Shown one piece after another: positions 41,534 to 50,299 of a stretch of 64,000 nucleotides of DNA (position 1 is the stretch's first letter; each line of letters begins with the position of its first letter). The stretch is from Terriglobia bacterium (lineage in GTDB: Bacteria; Acidobacteriota; Terriglobia; Terriglobales; Acidobacteriaceae), in the NCBI GenBank assembly GCA_020073215.1, contig JAIQFO010000011.1, positions 1 through 64,000 of the forward strand. Reading direction: 5' to 3'. A program made the position numbers and the translations under genes. The notes beneath the pieces were generated by a model. That model worked only from the letters and a program-made list of their open reading frames with translations. It was not told the DNA's origin and searched no databases.

Positions 41534-43099
41534 CTACGGATGCTCGCCCTGTTCCGGAACCAGTCCCGGCGGCGGCGCCGGAATCGAAATATCCAACTTG
41601 TTCACCGCCCCCAGAGATGACAGCGGCTTGTCGAATTCGCCGACGTTGCCCACCACCACGACCGCCATCTGCTCGCGGTGGATGTACTTCGCCGCCACCC
41701 GCGCTACATCTTCCTTCGTAACTTTTTCGATCTCTTTTTGAAAGTTCTCCAGGAAATCCAGCGGATAACCGTAGAACTCGTAAGCCATCTTCTCCTGTAG
41801 CACTTTTCCCGGAGAATCGAAACGGAAGACAAAAGAATTCAGAATCGAATCCTTGGCGCGCTTGATTTCCTCGTCGTCGATGGGGTGCCGGGCGAGGCCG
41901 GCGATCTCCTCATCCAGCGCATGAATGGATTCGACCGTGGTCCCGCTCTTCGTGCTCATCATCAGCCGCAGCATGCCGGGATGGTCCCAGCCCGCACCCA
42001 CTCCGCCGCCGACCGCGTACGCCAGCCCTCTCGTGGTGCGAATGTCGCCGAACAGGCGCGAGGAGAATCCTCCGCCGAAAGCCTCGTTGAACACCGCGAC
42101 CGCGAAATAATCCGGATTCCTCCGCGTGATGCCCAGGGCAACCATTTGAATGTTGCTTTGATTCACATCGGTCTTGTCGACCTGGTAATATCCCGGTTTC
42201 GCTGGCTCCGGCTTGATCTCCGGCCGGTTCGCCGCCTGGCCACGAGGCCACGCTGCAAACGCCTCGCGCAGACGTGCCTCCATCTTCGCCGAGTCGAAGT
42301 CGCCCACCACGCCGAGGATGATGTTGTTCGGGTGGACGTACTTCGCGTGCCACTCGGTCAAATCCTGCCGCGTGATCGCCGCCACGGTTCGATATTCGGG
42401 GACGCGCGCATAGGGATTGCTCGCCCCGTACACCAGCTTTGCCGCTTCCCGTCCCGCGATCTGCCCCGGGTCGTCATTGCGCCGCGAGATGCCGTCGTAC
42501 ATCCCCTTCTGCGCAATTTCAATTTTGTCGGCGCGGAACTCCGGATTCTTCAGCAGGTCCGCGAACACGCGGAACACGTCGTCGAAATCTTCTTTCAGAC
42601 ACGACCAACTTACGGTGGTCGAATCGATGCCTCCCCCGGTCTCAACCCTGGCGGCGCGCTGCTCCAGATAGTCGTCCAGTTGATCGCCGGTCTGGGACTT
42701 GGTGCCGCCGGTGCGCCACACTTCACCGTAAACATCCGCCAGCCCCGCCTTATTCGCGGGAACCAAGCGCTCGCCACCGCGAATGCGCGCCGTGCCATCA
42801 ATGGTCGGCAACTCGTGGTCTTCCTGCAGAAAAACCACCATGCCATTGGGCAACTCGACGCGCTTCGGCTGCGCCGGATGAAACGCCGGCAACTTGGGAA
42901 TCGGTATCTGCTGCCAGGGCTGCGGCGAAGGCTGCTGTGTCTGCGCCCACAATTGCGAATTGCCGCCGAAGAAGCTAATACAAACGAACAGGACGAGAGC
43001 GAAGAGTACCAGTGGCTTCGTATCAGGGTATCGCTTTAGCGATGCCATAAATCCCTCGAAACCCATTGCCCCTTTAGGGGCTGTGCGTACGCGCTTCAC
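41534..43099 (-). CDS. M16 family peptidase, non-catalytic partner
   Basis: A 521-residue M16 protein with the two-domain layout (RVELPNGMVVFLQEDHELP, then VVGDFDSAKMEARLREAFAAWP, FGGGFSSRLFGDIRTTRGLAYAVGGGVG). It lacks the HxxEH zinc site and would be the partner of the catalytic subunit encoded directly upstream (GTGA overlap). The first 28 residues are translated from a dispersed repeat; the signal peptide proper begins near residue 28 (TKPLVLFALVLFVCISFFGGNSQLWAQ). An ATG at 43048 or 43066 is an alternative start. Confidence 0.82.
   Translation of the reverse strand: MKRVRTAPKGAMGFEGFMASLKRYPDTKPLVLFALVLFVCISFFGGNSQLWAQTQQPSPQPWQQIPIPKLPAFHPAQPKRVELPNGMVVFLQEDHELPTIDGTARIRGGERLVPANKAGLADVYGEVWRTGGTKSQTGDQLDDYLEQRAARVETGGGIDSTTVSWSCLKEDFDDVFRVFADLLKNPEFRADKIEIAQKGMYDGISRRNDDPGQIAGREAAKLVYGASNPYARVPEYRTVAAITRQDLTEWHAKYVHPNNIILGVVGDFDSAKMEARLREAFAAWPRGQAANRPEIKPEPAKPGYYQVDKTDVNQSNIQMVALGITRRNPDYFAVAVFNEAFGGGFSSRLFGDIRTTRGLAYAVGGGVGAGWDHPGMLRLMMSTKSGTTVESIHALDEEIAGLARHPIDDEEIKRAKDSILNSFVFRFDSPGKVLQEKMAYEFYGYPLDFLENFQKEIEKVTKEDVARVAAKYIHREQMAVVVVGNVGEFDKPLSSLGAVNKLDISIPAPPPGLVPEQGEHP
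43028..43081. repeat. CTTTAG-loop hairpins forming the M16 N-terminus
   Basis: Two perfect palindromes, ATCGCTTTAGCGAT (43030-43043) and GCCCCTTTAGGGGC (43068-43081), plus GTATCAGGGTAT beside them. A similar set lies at 49140-49203. Confidence 0.75.
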
Positions 43100-44658
43100 T
43101 GTCCACCTCCCTGCGGCTGAGTCTGTGGCGCAGTCCCTCGATTTTCACCCAGCGGCGGAGGCGCAAACTCGATAATCCCTACCGTCCGGTTGTCGGGAAC
43201 AAACGTCTTGTTCGCGACTCGCCGTATGTCGGCTTTCGTAACTTTGTCGATCCGGTCGACCGAGCGGAACAACTCCCGCCAATCGTCATAGCGCGCCTGA
43301 TACACCGCAAGCTCCGACGCCAGTCCCTCATTCGATCCCAGCGAGCGAATCAGGTTTGCCTTGGCGCGTGTCTTGATCATCTTCAGCTCTTCATCCGAAA
43401 TGTCTTCTTTCTTCAGCCGTTCAATCTCCGCATGAATCGCGTCAGCCATCTCCTGCGGCTTGTGGCCGGGAATCGGGAAGGCATAAAACGCGAACAGATG
43501 CGGATACTTATTTCCCGGCAGCCCGGTAAAACCCTCCGAGTCCGACGCAATCTGCTTGTCGCGCACCAGCGCCCGGTAAAGCCGTGAGGTCCGTCCATTC
43601 GACATCAGGTCGGCAATCGCGTCATAGATCTGGTCGTCCGGGCTGCGGTAATCGGGCCGGTGATAGCCTTCGAGATAGAGCGGCTGCGACTGCTCGTGCA
43701 GCACGACCGTCCGCTCGGAATTCTGCGCCGGTTCGGTGGTCGTTGCCGTATCGGGCCGGGGACGCCCCGGAATGCGCGAAAAATACTTCTCGACAACCGG
43801 CATGGCTTCCGAAGCCTTTACGTCTCCCACCACGGCCACCACCATGTTTGACGGCACGTAGTACGTATCGAAAAAATTGTGCGCGTCAGTCGCCGAAAAT
43901 GAATTCAGGTCCGACATCCAGCCAATCGTCGGCCGGTGATAAGGATGCGCGGCGAATGCCTCCTCGGTGAATTGCTCCAGCAGCCGCCCGATAGGATTGC
44001 TGTCCGTTCTCATGCGCCGCTCTTCGATCACCACGTTGCGCTCTTTGTAAAACTGCCTCATCACCGGATGCAGAAAGCGCTCCGATTCGAGGTACGCCCA
44101 CAATTCCAGCCGGTTGATGGGGAACGAGTAATGGTAAGCGGTCTCGTCGAGATTCGTGAAGGCGTTCATGCCCTCGCCGCCTTCGCTTTCCACGATCTTG
44201 CCGAACTCGTTGTTATAAGCCGCGGAGAACTTGTCGGCCGCCGCAATCGCGTCCTTCCAGCTTTGCTCAAGCTGCTTGAGCTTCGCTTCGTCGCGGCCAA
44301 CGGGCTTGTCGCGCTCGGCAAGGTAAGCGCCGTATGCCTCTTCAACTTTCGCCAGCGCAACTTTTTCGCCGGCATAGTCGCGCGTCCCAATCGTGTCCGT
44401 GCCCTTGAAGGCCATGTGCTCGAACATGTGCGCCAGGCCTGTCTTGCCCATCGGGTCCTGCACCGAGCCCGCATCCACGTGCGTGAAGAAGGAAAAAACC
44501 GGGGCCTCCGGCCGCTCGCAGATGATGACGGTGAGTCCATTGCCAAGCTTTTTCACTGTGGTTCGCTTCTCAAACGAGGCCAGATCCTGGCCGAAAGCGA
44601 GCGCGCCGAGCACGAAACAGACGACTAGTGTTGGTAGAAGAGTTGTGCGGGATTTCAT
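43096..44658 (-). CDS. M16 family zinc metallopeptidase
   Basis: A 520-residue secreted peptidase with signal peptide LLPTLVVCFVLGALAFGQ. The inverted zinc motif is HMFEH (His77, Glu80, His81), with the third ligand in the downstream ETAYHYSFPINRLELWAYLESERF region (Glu-rich helix). It forms a heterodimer-type pair with the following gene, as in bacterial PqqL/mitochondrial processing peptidase-like pairs. The ATG at 44658 has GGAGGCAGG upstream; a TTG further up is unlikely. The substrate is unknown. Confidence 0.88.
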   Translation of the reverse strand: MKSRTTLLPTLVVCFVLGALAFGQDLASFEKRTTVKKLGNGLTVIICERPEAPVFSFFTHVDAGSVQDPMGKTGLAHMFEHMAFKGTDTIGTRDYAGEKVALAKVEEAYGAYLAERDKPVGRDEAKLKQLEQSWKDAIAAADKFSAAYNNEFGKIVESEGGEGMNAFTNLDETAYHYSFPINRLELWAYLESERFLHPVMRQFYKERNVVIEERRMRTDSNPIGRLLEQFTEEAFAAHPYHRPTIGWMSDLNSFSATDAHNFFDTYYVPSNMVVAVVGDVKASEAMPVVEKYFSRIPGRPRPDTATTTEPAQNSERTVVLHEQSQPLYLEGYHRPDYRSPDDQIYDAIADLMSNGRTSRLYRALVRDKQIASDSEGFTGLPGNKYPHLFAFYAFPIPGHKPQEMADAIHAEIERLKKEDISDEELKMIKTRAKANLIRSLGSNEGLASELAVYQARYDDWRELFRSVDRIDKVTKADIRRVANKTFVPDNRTVGIIEFAPPPLGENRGTAPQTQPQGGGQ

Positions 44659-44916
44659 CCTGCCTCCACGACTGAGTGCCAAAAATCTGAAGTTACGTGG
44701 GGGCAGGGAAGATTGTCAAACCAGCCGGCACAATCGTCGTGGAAGAACGTAGTATGGATTGACGGCTCTGCCGGCATGCCGGCGAGGTCGACTTGCTGTG
44801 CAGGCCGATGCAGGGTTAAGACCAGCAGGGTTACGCCAGCGCGGGTGAAGCAGGCGATGGGCCCGACCAGGGTCACAGCGGCGGTGCCGACTCCGTCCCA
44901 CCCGCTCCAAATTTCT

Positions 44917-44946
44917 GGTTTCATCATTTTTGGTTTCATCATTCGT
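44917..44946 (+). repeat. 15-bp tandem duplication upstream of wecB
   Basis: GGTTTCATCATTTTT is followed by GGTTTCATCATTCGT, 30 bases before the wecB GTG. Confidence 0.85.
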
Positions 44947-44976
44947 CCAGGTGAGGGCGCGGCTTCGGGAGAATCA

Positions 44977-46047
44977 GTGAACGTCTTTCACATCGTAGGC
45001 GCTCGGCCGAATTTCATGAAAGTCGCGCCCGTGATGAACGCGCTCAAAACGCGCCCGCACATTGTCCAGACGCTGGTTCACACCGGCCAACACTACGATG
45101 CCAACATGTCGGAGGTGTTCCTGGAACAGCTCGGCATCCCGGCTCCGGATGTGAACCTGGCGGTAGGTTCCGGGACGCATGCGCGCCAGACAGCCGAAAT
45201 CATGACCCGTTTCGAGCCCGTGTTGCTGGACCGCAAGCCCGACCTGGTGCTGGTCTATGGCGACGTCAATTCAACCGTTGCCGCCGCCCTGGTTTCGGCC
45301 AAGCTCGGAGTGCGGGTCGGCCACGTTGAAGCCGGACTGCGCTCCTTCGACCGCACCATGCCCGAGGAAATCAACCGGCTGTTGACCGATCAACTCGCCG
45401 ACCTGCTGTTTACGCCTTCCGAGGACGCGGACGTCAATCTTCGCAACGAGGGGATCCCCGCCGAACAGGTTTTCCGCGTCGGCAACGTGATGATTGATTC
45501 CCTGGTGAAGCTCTTGCCCGCGGCCCGGCGCCAGAGCCAAACCGGCCTTTGTCTCTCTCAACCCAAGCCCTATGCGTTGGTCACCTTGCATCGCCCGGCC
45601 AATGTTGACGATGCCGCGATTCTGAAGCGCATCCTCCAATCTTTGCTTGAGGTCAGCCAGGATCTTGCCGTCGTATTTCCCGCGCACCCGCGCACCCGAA
45701 AACGCATCGCCGATTTCGGACTGCAGGCAGGCCAGTTGCAAATCCTCGACCCCTTGCCCTATCTCGAGTTTCTCGCCATGCAGTCCCGCGCCACCGTCGT
45801 CATCACCGACTCCGGCGGCATCCAGGAAGAGACGACTTATCTGGGCGTTCCGTGCCTCACGCTGCGCGAGAACACCGAGCGCCCGGTCACGGTTTCCCTG
45901 GGAACCAACGTGCTGGTCGGATGCGATCCCAGCAAACTACGCTCTGAAGTCTCCCGAGTCCTCGCCGGCCAGGCCAAGAAGGGAACCATCCCGCCTCTAT
46001 GGGATGGTCACGCCGGCGAACGAATCGCCGCCGTAATCGCCGGCTAG
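44977..46047 (+). CDS. wecB: UDP-N-acetylglucosamine 2-epimerase
   Basis: A 356-residue WecB-type non-hydrolysing epimerase converting UDP-GlcNAc to UDP-ManNAc for glycan precursors. VFHIVGARPNFMKVAPVM is the N-terminal nucleotide fold, VYGDVNSTVAAAL, VGHVEAGLRSFDRTMPEEINR, and VITDSGGIQEETTYLGVPCLTLRENTERPVT with the catalytic/UDP-binding residues. The GTG start has GGGAGA upstream. It may serve cell-surface polymers made by the GT genes nearby. Confidence 0.93.
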   Translation: MNVFHIVGARPNFMKVAPVMNALKTRPHIVQTLVHTGQHYDANMSEVFLEQLGIPAPDVNLAVGSGTHARQTAEIMTRFEPVLLDRKPDLVLVYGDVNSTVAAALVSAKLGVRVGHVEAGLRSFDRTMPEEINRLLTDQLADLLFTPSEDADVNLRNEGIPAEQVFRVGNVMIDSLVKLLPAARRQSQTGLCLSQPKPYALVTLHRPANVDDAAILKRILQSLLEVSQDLAVVFPAHPRTRKRIADFGLQAGQLQILDPLPYLEFLAMQSRATVVITDSGGIQEETTYLGVPCLTLRENTERPVTVSLGTNVLVGCDPSKLRSEVSRVLAGQAKKGTIPPLWDGHAGERIAAVIAG

Positions 46048-46378
46048 TTTGACCGCGTGATTGGTCTTACCACTGAAGGTCGCTCCGCCGTCCGGCGGCT
46101 GTCCGGCGGGCGTCCTCGCGCGCCGCGCCGGCGAAAAGGAACTCGACGGCGATTCCCATGTGCAGAACATTGCATATCCTCCCCATCCCGCTCATCGCCG
46201 CCTGCGTTGCCGCCAACCGCGGTCCTAACTAACCCGTTCGCCAACTTGCCGTTATCATGAGTGCTTTCCCGCCGGGGCGGGTTTAACATAGAAGAAAGCA
46301 AGCGCTGAATGGCAGGGTGCGTGCATCTAACTAGAAGATTAGGCAGCCCGAAGTTCCGGAGCAGGGGAGTAAAAGCAG
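46048..46378. other. 331-base region without a gene
   Basis: No credible ORF is present. A short perfect palindrome, CCCGCC-GG-GGCGGG (46268-46281), lies 98 bases before the next gene, followed by AT-rich TTTAACATAGAAGAAAG; neither is a clear promoter. Confidence 0.5.
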
Positions 46379-46750
46379 ATGAGATTTTCTTTGGCGGTTG
46401 CGATCGCACTGGTGGGCATGAGCCTGAGCGGCTGGGCGCAGCAAAACAACACATTCAAGGTCAAGCACGCGGCCACTAAGACCCCAAAAAGCGCACCCAT
46501 AGGCAAGACGACGCCAGGTCCAACTGCGTCCAACTCTGCCTCCAAGGATCTGGAGAAACTGGAGCGTCAGAGCGCCAAGCCCGCCGGCGTTGCTCGACCT
46601 GCCGGAAGAGCGCCCGCACTGAAGGCGGCAAAAGACAAGCCCAACCCGCCGATCAACTTCAGCGGCACGGGCGGCAGCAGGCGGCCGGGAACGACCAACC
46701 AAAGTTCGAACCCCTACAAAGGGCGGCTGCGGCAGAAAAACGGACACTGA
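46379..46750 (+). CDS. Small secreted basic protein, unknown
   Basis: A 123-residue protein with a signal peptide (MRFSLAVAIALVGMSLSGWAQ) and then a low-complexity, Lys/Pro/Ala/Ser-rich chain (KTPKSAPIGKTTPGPT, KPAGVARPAGRAPALKAAKDKP), probably disordered. I recognise no family. The start is supported by GGGGAG upstream. It may be a periplasmic or cell-surface protein. Confidence 0.6.
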   Translation: MRFSLAVAIALVGMSLSGWAQQNNTFKVKHAATKTPKSAPIGKTTPGPTASNSASKDLEKLERQSAKPAGVARPAGRAPALKAAKDKPNPPINFSGTGGSRRPGTTNQSSNPYKGRLRQKNGH

Positions 46751-46803
46751 TACTCACCGAAAAGACTCGCGCCAGATTTGTTGCCAAGCGCGCTAAACCC
46801 GCG

Positions 46804-47547
46804 CTAAACCGATGACCGGCCCGAGGGCGTGGCTGCCTCCGCCACAGCTCTCGCCCTGGGCTCCCTCATGGAGTACTTCAACAGGCAATACACGGCGCGT
46901 ACGCCGTCTTTCCATCCGATCTTCTTGCCCTCCTCGTAGGTGCGCCCCGAATAGCTGATCCCAACCTCATAGATGCGCAGGTTTCGCCGTGCAACTTTCA
47001 CCGTGATCTCGGGCTCGAAACCGAAACGATTCTCCTCGATCGGAATCGCTTGAATCACTTCCCGCCGGAAAACCTTGTAGCAGGTCTCCATGTCGGAAAG
47101 ATTGATGTTGGTGAGGCAATTGGAAAGCAGGGTGAGAAACTGGTTGCCGACCGAATGCCAGAAGTACAGCACGCGATGCGGCCCGCCGCCCAGAAAGCGT
47201 GAGCCATAGACTACGTCGGCCCGATCCTGAATCAAGGGCTCGAGCATCTGCGGATACTCGGCCGGATCGTATTCGAGATCGGCGTCCTGAATAATGACGA
47301 AGTCGCCCGTGGCTTCCTGAATGCCGCGCCGGAGCGCCGCTCCTTTGCCCATGTTGTGCGGCTGAAGCACGACGCGGATCTGCGGATACTCCGACTGGAG
47401 TTCAGCCAGAATCTCGCGCGAGCCGTCCCGCGACCCGTCGTCCACCGTGATCAGTTCGATCTCCAGCGGAACCGAGAGAACCTTCCCCACCACCTCCCGA
47501 AGCGTGGCGCGTTCGTTATACACCGGCATCACCACGGAAAGTTTCAT
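46804..47547 (-). CDS. GT2 family glycosyltransferase, dolichol-phosphate mannosyltransferase-like
   Basis: A 247-residue GT-A enzyme: [58 protein letters not shown] with the metal-binding D-x-D, and [22 protein letters not shown]. It belongs to the DPM1-like group that loads polyprenyl phosphate with a sugar for the GT39/GT87-type enzymes found elsewhere in the window. The ATG at 47547 begins the fold; longer starts add basic non-homologous residues. Confidence 0.88.
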   Translation of the reverse strand: MKLSVVMPVYNERATLREVVGKVLSVPLEIELITVDDGSRDGSREILAELQSEYPQIRVVLQPHNMGKGAALRRGIQEATGDFVIIQDADLEYDPAEYPQMLEPLIQDRADVVYGSRFLGGGPHRVLYFWHSVGNQFLTLLSNCLTNINLSDMETCYKVFRREVIQAIPIEENRFGFEPEITVKVARRNLRIYEVGISYSGRTYEEGKKIGWKDGVRAVYCLLKYSMREPRARAVAEAATPSGRSSV

Positions 47548-47771
47548 AGCGTGCCGGTTGACGGCGAGACCCCTCCTGAATCCATCCCGATTGTAAACCG
47601 CACGTCTGCGGCTGCGCATTTCCAGCTGGGCTGTGCCGTAAACGCGCCTTAAAGTTAACGAACAGGCATCCCGGACAAATGTCACAGACAAGCTCCGCCG
47701 TTTTCAACATACTGTCTGCGCTGACGCCGCGGCAGTTCGGTGCGGATCGCTGAGATTTCCAGGAGGTCGAG

Positions 47772-49073
47772 ATGCGCTGCTACTTCTTTTGCGTGTGGGT
47801 ACTACTTTTCTGCGTTGCCGCCCTGTCCCCATTAACCTCCCAATCAACTCCCAAAGTTTCCAAGGAAGGCCAGCAGTGCCTGGAGTGTCACAGCAGCAGC
47901 ACCCCCGGCGCCGTCGAGCAGTGGCGCGGAAGCGCCCATGCCAAGGCGAACGTGGATTGCTATTCCTGCCACAAGGCCAACCCGGGTGACCCCGCCACCT
48001 TCGACCACTACGGCCTGAAGATCGCCGTGATCGTGACTCCTTATTACTGTGCCCGCTGCCACAAATCCGAGGTCGATCAGTTCGAAAAGAGCCGGCACGC
48101 CGACGCCACCCATTTCATCGGCTCTCTCGACAACATGTTGGGCGAGATCGTGGAAGGTGGGCCGGCCGCCATGAATGGCTGTCGCCAGTGCCACGGCAGC
48201 GAAGTGAAATACATCGGCGACGGCAAGTTCGACTTCTCCACCTGGCCCAACAGCGGCATCGGGCGCATCAATCCCGACGGCAGCAAGGGAACTTGTGCCG
48301 CCTGTCACGGCCGGCATTCTTTCAGTTCCGCTCTGGCCCGCCAGCCCGAGAACTGCGGCAAGTGTCATTTGGGCCCCGATCATCCCCAGGCCGAGATCTA
48401 CGCCGAGTCCAAGCACGGCATCCAGTTCCGCGCGAATGTCGCCAAAATGAACCTCGATTCCAAGTCCTGGGTCGTGGGCAAGGACTACTCCGCGGCTCCG
48501 ACCTGCGCCACTTGCCACATGAGCGCCACCTCCAATCAGAAAGTCACTCACGACGCCGGCGCCCGCATCAGCTACACCCTGCGGCCGGTGGTGAGCTTTA
48601 AACTGGAGAACTGGGAGAAACGGCGCGCCTCCATGCAGGACGTGTGCTCGAACTGTCACGCCACGGGATGGATCGAGAACTTCTACAAGCAGTACGATGG
48701 TACGGTCGAGCTCTATAACGAGAAGTTCGCCAAGCCGGCCAAGGCCATCATGGATAAGCTCTACGCCAATGGCAAACTCACCAAAACTCCTTTCGACGAA
48801 AAGATCGAGTGGACCTACTACGAACTATGGCACCACCAGGGACGGCGGGCTCGCATGGGGACCGCCATGATGGGCCCCGACTATACCCAGTGGCACGGCT
48901 TTTACGAGGTGTCGAAGACCTTCTACAACGAGTTCATCCCTGAAGCGGAAAAACTCATGCCGGGCGTGACCGCCGACGTAATGAAGAGCGACGACCACAA
49001 ATGGACGCAAGGCCTGACGCCCGAACAGATGAAGCAGCAGATCGAGTTCTACAAGAAACGCTATAACCAGTAA
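47772..49073 (+). CDS. Octaheme hydroxylamine-oxidoreductase-like cytochrome c
   Basis: A 433-residue secreted multiheme protein. The signal peptide (FFCVWVLLFCVAALSP) is followed by exactly eight CXXCH sites, with Cys at residues 36, 63, 93, 137, 175, 195, 245 and 292. The stretch YYELWHHQGRRARMGTAMMGPDYTQWHGFYEV matches HAO-family proteins, which oxidise hydroxylamine or hydrazine or reduce nitrite. At 433 residues it is shorter than N. europaea HAO; the cross-linking Tyr of true HAO could not be located. AGGAGG precedes the ATG. No maturation or partner gene adjoins it. Confidence 0.85.
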   Translation: MRCYFFCVWVLLFCVAALSPLTSQSTPKVSKEGQQCLECHSSSTPGAVEQWRGSAHAKANVDCYSCHKANPGDPATFDHYGLKIAVIVTPYYCARCHKSEVDQFEKSRHADATHFIGSLDNMLGEIVEGGPAAMNGCRQCHGSEVKYIGDGKFDFSTWPNSGIGRINPDGSKGTCAACHGRHSFSSALARQPENCGKCHLGPDHPQAEIYAESKHGIQFRANVAKMNLDSKSWVVGKDYSAAPTCATCHMSATSNQKVTHDAGARISYTLRPVVSFKLENWEKRRASMQDVCSNCHATGWIENFYKQYDGTVELYNEKFAKPAKAIMDKLYANGKLTKTPFDEKIEWTYYELWHHQGRRARMGTAMMGPDYTQWHGFYEVSKTFYNEFIPEAEKLMPGVTADVMKSDDHKWTQGLTPEQMKQQIEFYKKRYNQ

Positions 49074-49100
49074 GCGTGGCGAACCGAACAGCCTGCAGTG

Positions 49101-49145
49101 CAGTAAGGTTTGTATTGGCGAGGCCTGTATCAGTAAGGTTGGTAT
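49101..49145 (+). repeat. 15-bp period repeat downstream of the octaheme gene
   Basis: Three 15-base units (CAGTAAGGTTTGTAT, TGGCGAGGCCTGTAT and CAGTAAGGTTGGTAT) in tandem, in the intergenic gap. Confidence 0.8.
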
Positions 49146-49148
49146 CAG

Positions 49149-49203
49149 GGTATGCCTTCAGGCATACCGCAAGCGCCTTTTTATGAATGCGCCTTTAGGC
49201 GCT
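49149..49203. repeat. Hairpin cluster (GGTATGCC...; GCGCCTTTAGGCGC)
   Basis: GGTATGCC-TTCA-GGCATACC (49149-49168) and GCGCC-TTTA-GGCGC (49190-49203) are perfect palindromes, related to those at 43028-43081. A run of T (49178-49182) follows the first and may terminate the cytochrome transcript. Confidence 0.65.
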
Positions 49204-49270
49204 GCTGGCCGGTGCTGGAGCTTCACCACCGGCTAAGCTTGTTGATCCGGGCTTGTTGAATCATGGAACC

Positions 49271-50299
49271 ATGAAGACTATCCGCAATCTCAAGGTCATC
49301 GCGGTCGCGCTGGCCTTCGTGGTAGGTTTCGCCACGGCGGGCTTCCACTATATCGAGGGATGGACGTGGTTCGATGGTTTCTACATGGTGATCACCACCC
49401 TGACCACGATCGGAGATCAAACCCATCCCCTGTCCCACGTGGGGCGCGTGTTCAACATCATCATCGTCATCATCGGAGTCGGGCTGGTGTTTCTGGCCAT
49501 CGGCTCCCTCACCCAGGCTTTGCTAGAATTCGAGCTGCAGAACTTCTTTGGAAGGCGCCGCATGGAGCGCGACATAGGCCGTCTCACCGGTCACTACATC
49601 ATCTGCGGCGCCGGACGCGTCGGCCGCAGTACCGCCCGTGAACTGGCGCGCCGTCCCGCTCAGTTCGTGATCGTCGAACAGAACGAGGCCAAGGCGCAGA
49701 AATATGCCGGCGAAAACTGGCTCATGCTCGTCGGCGATGCCACCCAGGAACAGACTCTCCGCGACGCGCAGATCGACCGCGCGGGCGGCCTGGTCGCAGC
49801 CACCACCACCGACGCCACGAATCTTTATATCGTGCTGACCGCCCGCAGTCTGAATCCAAATCTCCGCATCATCGCCCGCGCCAGCGAAGCGATGGCAGCC
49901 AAGCATCTGCAGAGCGCGGGCGCCGATTCCGTCGTCTCTCCCTATGTTTTTGCCGGACAGCGGATCGCCCATTCCTTCCTGCGTCCGCACGTTGTCAGTT
50001 TTCTGGACGCCGCCACCACCCATCTCGGCATGGACCTGGAGATTGGCGAAGTAGCCATCACTCCGCGCAGTCCGTTCGCCGGCAAGACCATCGAGAACTC
50101 GCGCATCCGCCAGGACCGCGGGCTCATCGTTCTCGCCATCAAGCGCGATGCCGGCATGCGCTTCAATCCCGCGCCTGACGATCGCATCGAGGTTGGCGAT
50201 TTTCTGATCGCCATGGGCGAGCCGCAACAACTTCGCGAACTGGAACAGACGGCCGGGTCCGAACCCTCTGGGTCGCGAATATCCGGGTCGCAAGTATGA
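49271..50299 (+). CDS. Two-helix potassium channel with RCK/TrkA domain and atypical filter
   Basis: A 342-residue channel subunit: two membrane helices flank the pore loop TTLTTIGDQTHPLS (residues 42-55), where the usual TTVGYGD filter is replaced, with one residue fewer and no GYG. After the second helix (VFNIIIVIIGVGLVFLAIGSL) comes the RCK NAD-binding domain IICGAGRVGRSTARELA and a C-terminal TrkA_C domain. A potassium channel, or a channel with changed selectivity, is likely. The tail ends in GSEPSGSRISGSQ, encoded by a 15-bp period repeat. Its stop overlaps the next start by four bases (ATGA). Confidence 0.78.
   Translation: MKTIRNLKVIAVALAFVVGFATAGFHYIEGWTWFDGFYMVITTLTTIGDQTHPLSHVGRVFNIIIVIIGVGLVFLAIGSLTQALLEFELQNFFGRRRMERDIGRLTGHYIICGAGRVGRSTARELARRPAQFVIVEQNEAKAQKYAGENWLMLVGDATQEQTLRDAQIDRAGGLVAATTTDATNLYIVLTARSLNPNLRIIARASEAMAAKHLQSAGADSVVSPYVFAGQRIAHSFLRPHVVSFLDAATTHLGMDLEIGEVAITPRSPFAGKTIENSRIRQDRGLIVLAIKRDAGMRFNPAPDDRIEVGDFLIAMGEPQQLRELEQTAGSEPSGSRISGSQV
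50255..50295 (+). repeat. 15-bp period repeat at the channel gene 3' end
   Basis: Units GGGTCCGAACCCTCT, GGGTCGCGAATATCC and GGGTCGCAAGT follow one another and encode GSEPS, GSRIS and GSQV. Confidence 0.75.

Noticed and set aside
46044..46454. A 136-codon minus-strand frame
   Set aside because: It overlaps the wecB stop and the secreted-protein gene, has no ribosome binding site and no recognisable fold.
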